From: Emergomyces orientalis
Taxonomy: Eukaryota > Ascomycota > Eurotiomycetes > Onygenales > Ajellomycetaceae
Direction of reading: 5' to 3'
Assembly: GCA_002110485.1 (NCBI GenBank)
Contig: MOWL01000002.1
Span: 1,054,001 to 1,118,000, forward strand
DNA: 64,000 bases
The notes under the pieces are model-generated. The model was not told the DNA's origin. It ran no database searches and saw only the letters and a list, made by a program, of their open reading frames with translations. How positions within the stretch are numbered: the first letter of the stretch is position 1; every line of letters begins with the position of its first letter. The translations under genes were made by a program, and so were the position numbers. This document shows positions 55,957-64,000 of this stretch, one piece after another.

Positions 55957-57280
55957 ACAGTGCAGATGTTGTGAAATGGCTGCTTTCCCTTTGAATAGTT
56001 CAGTGATAAATTTCTGTACTTGTCACAAAGCTAGCACTTACTTAAAAGTTGCCAAAGAAGAAAAGAGAGAAGCAGCAGTTTGACTGTGTTCATATTGTGA
56101 GTGAAGAGGCCTGAGATCAGTTGCCATTGTAACAATACAATAGTGAATGTCGGTAACTGTACACCTCCCAGAACCATACCATTGAGAACTGGGCCATGGT
56201 CAAGTCGTCAAAAGTCATCTTAGTCAAACTCTATGGATTAACCTTTAGAGACATTGCAGAATATGAAATAGTAGAAATATACGCCTGTTGTTCGCAGTAG
56301 TCCGAAGGAGTGTTTCGTCCTTTATTGCAGGCAAATCTTTCGTAGTGATGGTTGTCCTTTTGGACTTACCTAGTTTTGCTGACGTCCCTAGTATAGCGGG
56401 AGTTTCAAGGAGCATCATTGCCTTTGAAAATGCCAAATACAAAATTGCGTATCAGAAAGCAGGGAGCTTTCCAGCACCAACAATTAGCAGAGAGAATAAA
56501 ACCCGTCAGGCTCAAGGAGAAAGCCACTTGAGCATCAATGTCTTTGGGAGCACCACCTTGATAGGACCCGTAGGAGAAATGCCCTACTAGGAATATACCT
56601 CAGGGGCCAAGGCCAGCAGATTCCGGTGTTGAATGGCAGATTGGTATGTAGACAATTGGGTCCACCGTTCTGCAGTCGTCATTGTGGTACAAATAAATCA
56701 AGCTGATGGCCAAGTACCAGCTTTCAGAAATACATCCTTTTAAACAACACGGGGGTTATCAGAGACTCGCACCATTCCTCTGTTAGAATTCTTGATATCA
56801 CACAGATCAATGTGAAAGTATAGTTTTCGGGATAAAACACACAAAGTAGACTCATTGTGTCAATGTAAACTTGGTTGAGACAACATTAGTAGATAAGAAT
56901 ACACCCACAGACCTCACTCAGGATTGTCTGAACACTGTCATTATAGCTCTTGCCTTCTGTCTCCAGAACCCATTGAATGAAGTTAAGAAACAGATTGAGT
57001 GACGTTTCTGTTGTCTTAATAATACCCGTGTGCGAACCGCAAGGCAACGTGGGCAGTTTTCACAAGAACGTGGTTTATATCATCGTGCCCCTAACCGAAT
57101 AGCAGATCAAAGCCCCGATTGGTTAATAACTTTGAACAAAATGGAGAGCTTCGAAACAAAAATATCAAATTCGACTGGGGCCCCGAAATCAAAACCCATC
57201 AGTTTAATAATCTTCCCGCCATTGCAATATCTACATGTAGAAAGCCTGCTTCCATCCCTCCGGTACGGATTAAATGGAGC
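55957..57280. other. 1.3-kb spacer with a doubly open stretch
   Basis: The spacer lies between two minus-strand genes. At 56288-56590 a plus-strand frame of 100 codons and overlapping minus-strand frames are open together, without known domains. A 96-codon plus-strand frame at 57030-57320 overlaps the paraoxonase-like gene end and is probably chance. No repeat borders were found. Confidence 0.4.
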
Positions 57281-58758
57281 TTATACCTTCCATGAAATAT
57301 CTAAAATACCTTCACCATAAAGAGCGGATACCAGTAGATGACCTCGTTTAGAATCCATGATTCCTGTGGAGCTACTCGGAAAATGGTCTCCATTACCTAT
57401 CCGGATTGAAAGAAAATCAGCACTGAAACTCGTGGCTATCAAAATACTCGAAGGGAACTCACTTTGATACAAAGTCCGAGCATAAAACTCTGGGTGCTGG
57501 GGAGCAGCTGGGCATGGAGCTGTGTCTACTCCCGTGCCACGTCCTATCTCAACCACCCATGATGGCGCATGGAAACTTTCAGGACTACGGCTCATTCGAT
57601 GGATTTTGATCAAGGACGGATGGCCAGCGACAGTCACCCCGCGAAGGAACCTTCCCTCCGCATCAAACACCGTGGGGTCAGAGATATCGAGAGAATGGTC
57701 GAACTTGACGTTGTCAGGATGGAAATTGACGGGAATATGTTCACGGGTGCTGGATAGCAAGTTGGTTTCGGGGTCTCGTTTATAAACATAGAGGGAATCG
57801 GCCGCCGAAGCAGCCACAATAACCTCTTTGCCAGTTGGAGTTACGAGGATCCCGTTCGCAAATGCGATGTCCTTGGCCACGATTGTGCACTTGAGGTCCT
57901 CAGAGGAAGAGAAGTCCACAAATGTGACCCAGCTCCAAGGTCTCTTGAAGTATGTTTCGATTTTATTCAGGAATGTGTGGGTCCTAGCGATATAATGATG
58001 GTCGTTTGTGACGTAGAATTGTGTGTAAGAAACCGGGGCGATAGAGTTTGGCGAGATGATGGTCTCATCAGTATCAGATATTGTTCTAATATACTTTGCC
58101 TGATATAAGTCATAGTCGACATCGAATACTGCCACGGTACTTCCAGTCCGCTGGTGATTGGCAACAAAAAGCCTCGTCGGAGAATCGGGTGAGCTGCGGT
58201 AGAAGCTCACTCCAACAGGGTGGAAATCATCTGTGTCAGGAAAACCGTAAAGTTCGAGTTCCCTGATGGTTCTTGTCGTGGCATAATCATAGATATAGAG
58301 ACTCCCTCTCGGGTCCGGATTTTTGAAGATTCCCTGTACTGGTATTTAGCCATTGAATTTTGATCAGTACGATCAATGGTACTCTTTTAATATACGGGCA
58401 TTATTCACCATGACAGTATTCCATTCCGATCTTGTCGGGTCAAAGCTGATTATGGCGATGCCGCGATCATAGTCGATGAGGATATCTTCCGAGTATTTGA
58501 TAGTATCCTCGAAGCGGATGTTAGCAGATCCGCCGTCGAACGGATGCCATGCTCGCGGCAGGTCGTGGAGCGTATCTATCGTAGCCACAAGAGGTTCGTA
58601 GAATACAACAGAGAGTATCCCTGCGATTAATGCCAAGGCGGCTGCTGTCTGATAACTTAATATTAGGATAGGACACGTGGAAAGCTCCAACGGATTACTT
58701 AAGTTATGCGGTTTACTGCCACAACGGTACGTACCTTGCCGATTCTGTAGAGAACCAT
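57281..58758 (-). CDS. paraoxonase/arylesterase-family membrane-anchored protein
   Basis: The predicted protein belongs to the paraoxonase/arylesterase beta-propeller group, whose members hydrolyse lactones or aryl esters. The fungal substrate is unknown. Exons 58758-58735, 58648-58409 and 58333-57281 join in phase to 438 residues. The N terminus has a hydrophobic anchor or signal, ALALIAGILSVVFYEPLVA, at about 10-28. It is followed by the family motifs SEDILIDYDRGIAIISFDP, GSLYIYDYATT, FHPVGVSFY, LFVANHQR, FYVTNDHHY, IAFANGILVTPTGKEVIVAASAA and FHPDNVKFD. The calcium-binding Asn/Asp positions expected in these blocks appear to be present. The first exon encodes only MVLYRIGK and precedes a GTACGT donor, which would be missed without splicing. 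Upstream, on the same strand, is AGS1. Confidence 0.86.
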
Positions 58759-59574
58759 TATATTACGGGTGATATATGGAGAAATTAAGCCAAGTATTAA
58801 ACTATGAAAAGTGCCAAATGAAGAAAATCGGAAGTCAGAAATCAAAAATAGTAGTCAAGTCAATTGAAACATAAGGTGCTTTCTGAGACGACGGAGTTTC
58901 AGCTCGGCTGAGACAAAGTTGGTCCCAATATCGCAGCCACCGACATATCCATGGATGCTCCGGAATTGTCGAGCGGTGTCTGCACATCGGCAAATCCTTG
59001 TGATTAAAACATAATCCTCAAGCTGACTGGGCCTACTGTGCCCTTTCCATTAATGACGCGGTTATTTTTATTATTGATTAATGTTTAATTTTCATTTCCT
59101 TTTAATGTACATGTACATGTACGTGAACGAAGTGACACAGAACAGAACTACCTAACGGTAACAAACGGAGGAAGGGAATAACCTATATCATCAACCTCTA
59201 AACGGAGCCAAAGGATCATAGAGAAATAGTATATAAGCAGACATTTAATCTTTATACATGGATAATTGAACAACGAAATCATTAAAAGTGGGTGGACCAA
59301 CAAAAATTATCGTAGGACAAAAAAAAAAATAGGAAAAAGGATAAACTGTTAGCTAGAGTATCAAACCCGCTCTACACGCCATGGAGATAGTACTTTCCCC
59401 AAAAATCCAAGACCCATACAAAGGAAAATAGAAGAAGTTGCACGTCACTGTACCTTTGGCCTCAGAAACCAGTGAAGAAAGACGCGTGAAACGTGTATCA
59501 GCTAATAAAACAGAGAAGTTCGACTTTTCAAGTGGGACTGTACAACAAAATCGATTGAGAAGTTATCAAGGTTA
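58759..59574. other. spacer between the paraoxonase-like gene and AGS1
   Basis: The 816-bp AT-rich spacer holds the AGS1 3' region and the promoter of the downstream paraoxonase-like gene. A short ACATGT tandem repeat lies at 59106-59120. No gene was seen. Confidence 0.4.
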
Positions 59575-62500
59575 TTAGGGTTTGGTGAGCTGTTCCTTTC
59601 GGAAGAACAGGAAAAATCCACCGCTAGGGAAAAAGTTAGAAACCATTTTTCTACACGTAACTTTACTTGGGGTCAGGAGTCAAGGAGAGGAAGTAGGCTT
59701 ACCATAAAGCCAATTGGAAAAAGAGACAAATCCAAAACCAAGGGGTCCAAATAGCGCCGATCCCCCCAGATATGTCGGGATGAATGTCACCGGGCCCAAT
59801 CTTGTTGGGCGCGAAGGCGCGAGCGCAAATCGTTGCGATGGATCCTAGAACTTGTGCTGCAAGGAGAGTGAAGCAGATATGGAATCGAGTCAACGTTTGC
59901 AAGAGGATCATGCCGAATCCAACACCTTGCATTGCATCGAGAACTCCCAGCCAAAGCCACAGACTTCTTGATATTAATGCTCCTGATACATAACCGCCCG
60001 CCCAAGGGACGTGTTGGCCGATTCCGCTAGTGCCCCACCAGATCTGTGCCCATCGAGGAGCGCCTAAATAAATGATGAGCGATGAGTCCAACAAAATTGG
60101 TGCAGAAGTATAAATAGATATTTACATACCAAGTCCAATTGCAAACAGTGGTAATATCCAACTGTGATCTTTAGATAGGTAGCTCAAGACGCCTGTAGTG
60201 ACAGTTAGTTATGCCTCACCAGAAGGTATAAATAAGACCTACCAAGCATTCCAGCCCACACCAAGATGAAAAACAGGAAAATAAGTAGTACAATTTGCCA
60301 TGCCTTAGCGTGATTGGAGCTCCATAAGACTAAATCACATATATAAATTAGCAATCATGAGCCAAGGGCCACCACCAATCATGCAGCGCAAAAGATGACT
60401 TACACGCCCAATTTCGACCGTAGGGTGCGCTGAGGAAAAAGTTCTGAATGATGACAGTAATGAAGAACCATATCACGATCTTGCGACGGAAAAGGGACTT
60501 ATAAAAGGAGGGGACCTTTCCGGGGATTTGGCGATAGTAATTGGGAAGGCCAAAAAACAGTAGTAACCCAATGGACCAAAGGAACAACCCAATCGGGAAT
60601 GCAATTGCTCTATATCCACAGTTAGCAGTGATATTCTTGATTTAGAAGGAACCTAAGTGCATGGATAAATGTAAACTTACGTCATCTTCCATGAGGACGC
60701 GATGGGATCGGCTTCGATAATACCCTCGGCGATGCTCTTCGTCAACGTTGAACCCCAGTACCATAAGGCAACGACGTATATCTGCTGGGTGCCTTGTATG
60801 ACACAAGCACGGAAAACCCAATCCTTAACAGGTGCTCCGCTTTCGTCGCCAAAGTTGAGCGCGAAAAAGATGGAACCGCTGGATGATGCGGTGGCGTACA
60901 ACGCGGATCCGATGTTCTGCACCCAACCCACCGCATTCTCGCCCTCAGCAAAGTGAGCAACCCCAATAAACATGAACGCTAAGCCATAAAAGAAAAATGG
61001 AAGAGACAAAGGAATAACAGATTTGAACCAGCGGAAAATAAACCACCAGATGATAGAGGTGATGAGGTATGTGGTCGCGATAGCATAGAGCTTCGTGGCA
61101 CTCTGACCAACTTCGCCCGTGAGCAATGTGATCTGGTACGAATTTGCAGCAATTATTTGACCAAAGGCAAGAAAGAAAGAATAGACGGGCCAGTCGCCGA
61201 GTCGGAGCTGCATCCATTTCTTAAGACCGGTTGGAGGTACGTAGTCTCTACCCAGCAAGAACTCGTCGCCGTCCTTGCTATAATCGCTGGCCCTAGAATC
61301 ATTATCTTCCCCATAATCAGAAGGAGCCGGAGACATGCCACTTCCGCGTTTGCCACGAAATACTGATGAGGGTTTGTCTTGGTTGCGCCCTAGACGAGCA
61401 TCCCTAAATCGATTGAACCATTTCTTTTCGCTTTTCACCAAGTAGTCTTCAATGCATAAATCGGATTCTGAATTGTGGCTATTAAGATCTTCTAATTTCT
61501 TCTCGAATGCCCTGTAGAATTCGCCATTGCTGTCGGTGAAGAATGGATCCACTTTCTGGAGCTTGAAGTCTTTCTTACCACCAACAACCGATCCCAAGGA
61601 GAGAACAGAGGCAGAGCTGAAACGGTTTGCAGGGTAACCCGAAGGACGACCGGGCGACAGGAAGCCATCTGCAGCGGTGGGTGAAGGCGGTCCCGACTCC
61701 CCGGGAGTTCTTGATTCGTTATAACTTGGATTAAGGAAGTTCGGGTTTAATGGAGACAATTGATTTCCTTGTCCTGCCTCTGCCTGCTCCCGGGTCAACG
61801 TGTATTCATCATCACCATAGTAGTTTGCAACAGTGTCGTCATCGCTCTCATCGTCGACATCGGTTGTCATAGCCACACCAAGGCGCTCCGGTTCATTTTC
61901 GGGTCCGATCTCCGGTACGTCCGTTGGGACAGTGTTTTTTCGTAATTTCCGCGGGACACGGGGTTCAGCAGCTCGTGTATGGCCAGGGCCAGACCGCACG
62001 CCAAGGGACAGTTTCCTGCTGAGACCGGTTGTTGCTGTTGTATTTTCGTTGTCGGTATCCAACCCAGGGCTTACGTCCTGGTGGTAAACGACAGGATTTC
62101 TCGCTTGTGGTGCAGCAACGTTCAATCTCTGCGAACCGACATAACTATGATTTCGAGACTGCGACATTGGAGTACCGGGGGTCATGCTTCCAGGTCCAAT
62201 CGGAGAGCCCAGTAAGCCGGGGGTATTGTATCCAGAAGGAGTAAAAGGCTGCCCAGTCGACTTCGCAGTTTCCTTGCTATGGATTCTGATTGCTGTACCT
62301 TGGAGGATTTCGAGGTCCTCAACCCACTGCGCAACAGGAAACCTCTGTTTTGCTGACCTCGCACGCATCATCGCTCTCACTTCGGGTTTCGAGTTCAGTG
62401 CACTATCAATTGCCAATTTAAACTGGTTAATGAGATGGCTGGTGGTCGTAGATTCAACGGTATACCACCAGCCCGGCATTTGTCCAAGACCACCAACCCT

Positions 62501-64000
62501 TGCGCCGATACCGAGCGCGCCTTTTCGGCCAAACTCGACAGCTACTAATCCGAAAGGTTCATCCCTAGATGGAATCAAGGCAAACTCAGCTCCACTAAAG
62601 ATATATGGTGGGAGGGCTGTGAATTCCGGTTTAGAGAAAACACGCCCCGGATAAAGTTTCATCATTTTTTCGAGTTTCAAAGCAGCAAACTTTCCATAGA
62701 GGTCGATCACTGGCCCGATACATATTAATTGAACATTTTCGCGTGCTTCCAGGACAGCAGGGAAAACGTCAGCGATGAGGTCAACCCCTTTCTGCATCGA
62801 CCAGCGACCGACAAACACTAGCAAATCTGCATTAGGATTTTGATCAAGACCTGCCCATTCCTGAGCTTGTCTTTTGAGCTCAGCTCGATTAGCTTCAAAC
62901 TCCGGATCAACGGAGATATCAGACTCTTTAGGTAGATCTTTGTTCCATTCACCAGTGTCTGATGGGTCAGGGTTGGGTAGGTTGCCGATCTTCTTTAGCC
63001 CCCAGAAAATTGGATATCGTGCATATGAACGTTTACCGTATTTCTTCGAGACGCCCACCGCTCCAAACCCCTGCTGGTGAACACGTAGATAACTTGCGCC
63101 AGCATGAAGTAAGTTGAACACTTCACCGAACTGGACATAGCGAGTCGCAACGTCTATATCAAGGTTGAAAACTGAACATACTTCATCCTTCTCTGTCTGC
63201 GTACGCATAGGCCAGAGACCTTGGAATTCAGCATTGTGCAAAGAAAGGCAAGCCGGGATCGTCTGAGGTAGGAGATATAATGGTGCAATAGAACCGTGAT
63301 AATCGTTAATATGGTACAAATCAACGGGGAATCTTTTAATTGCCAAAGCAATGCACTGGTTCCAGGCGGAGTAGTAAATAGCACTGTCAAGATCATCCAT
63401 ACGAGCTGGGTATGGCTCAGACTTGGACTGCTGTCGGAAAACAGGTGCGTCGAGAAGAACGTAGGTGATATTCTTCACAACATGATACTGAACCTTGACC
63501 TCGTAGGCATTCCCAAGCACAGTCACTGTCATTGGCTCGGCCACTTGGTCAACCGGGTAATCAATTCCGCCAACGCATGGTACGACCCAGATCAGGTCCT
63601 GGTGCCCAAGATTCTCACCCATCAATTGAGCCATCACACCCAGACCTCCAATCTTGATTTTGATGCCCCAATCTTGAATGTGATACTCGAGGGTAGCAAT
63701 GAGGGTGGTGCGTCTGTGGTCCGAATCTCCAACTAACGCAGAAGTGGATTGTAAAAATCGAGACTTGTTGGCCAACTTAACCAGTGGGTTCATTGAATGG
63801 GATTGCTCAAGAGCTCGCTTATTAAATTTCCGCCTGATGGCAAGAGGAATAAATCCCCTTTTATCGCTAATTCCGACCTGGTTGAATTTCACCTGGTAAA
63901 AGGATTTCATGAATACATAGATACCAATAGCAGCAGTCAAAATAGGTATAATCCAAAGGAGGATATATAGAGCCAACTGGTGGTATTGGGAGCCGATTGG
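59575..64000 (-). CDS. AGS1: alpha-1,3-glucan synthase, C-terminal half (N-terminal part outside window)
   Basis: This enzyme makes cell-wall alpha-1,3-glucan at the plasma membrane, and in several fungi it also covers beta-glucan at the surface. The visible part starts just before the membrane segment ahead of the intracellular glycosyltransferase-5 domain. That domain includes the sugar-nucleotide motif KIKIGGLGVMAQLMG and HINDYHGS. The catalytic E-x7-E region is in SRDEPFGLVAVEFGRKG. A long disordered linker follows, then a C-terminal block of many membrane helices. The large exon extends from 60677 beyond the edge. At least four small introns split the terminal helices, and the last exon (59623-59575) encodes GGFFLFFRKEQLTKP. 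The N-terminal amylase-like extracellular domain must lie past base 64000. I see no frameshift or missing motif in the visible part. Confidence 0.97.

Noticed and set aside
56288..56590. 100-codon plus-strand frame with overlapping open minus-strand frames
   Set aside because: Neither direction shows a known domain, start context or splice partner; noted only as a doubly open stretch.

Overview
The window is nuclear DNA of a filamentous ascomycete. The evidence is many short (about 50-140 nt) GT-AG introns with CTRAC-like branch points, fungus-specific families (alpha-1,3-glucan synthase, Zn2Cys6 regulator, LaeA-like methyltransferases, NUR1) and strongly fungal versions of housekeeping proteins. 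The gene set and the long AT-rich spacers suggest Eurotiomycetes, most likely Onygenales; that placement is inference, since no ribosomal or species-diagnostic sequence is present. I recognise no rRNA, tRNA, CRISPR array or intact transposon. Twenty protein genes are supported, eighteen complete and two cut by the window ends.

Left housekeeping block (1-4.9 kb): the 5' part of gamma-tubulin complex component 2 (-), the proteasome subunit alpha-5 gene PUP2 (+) and the rRNA methyltransferase gene RRP8 (-).

Accessory block (5.6-27.9 kb): a sparse region with spacers of 1-4 kb. It holds an intron-rich LaeA-like methyltransferase (-), a seven-helix receptor of the Git3/cAMP-receptor-like type (+), a second, divergent LaeA-like methyltransferase (+), a secreted multicopper oxidase (+), a 1,032-residue Zn2Cys6 regulator (+) and a small four-helix membrane protein (+). 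Receptor, regulator, putative chromatin or small-molecule methyltransferases and an extracellular oxidase together look like a sensing and secondary-function neighbourhood, but there is no polyketide, peptide or terpene synthase.

Right housekeeping block (29-52 kb): DDI1 (-), a GNAT acetyltransferase (+), NOG1 (+), NPC2 (+), VMA7 (-), NUR1 (+), an unrecognised 942-codon membrane protein gene containing a second long open frame (+), and MET13 (-). These cover protein turnover, ribosome biogenesis, sterol handling, vacuolar acidification, the nuclear rim and one-carbon metabolism.

Right end (54.8-64 kb): an unrecognised protein (-), a paraoxonase-family protein (-) and the C-terminal half of alpha-1,3-glucan synthase AGS1 (-), which runs off the window.

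The most notable points are a DDI1 start codon apparently split by an intron (AT|G), a 13-nt micro-exon in PUP2, two long overlapping frames at 46.9-47.7 kb where the true protein frame is uncertain, and the accessory block itself. Exon boundaries were derived by hand from splice signals, reading phase and family similarity, not from RNA data.
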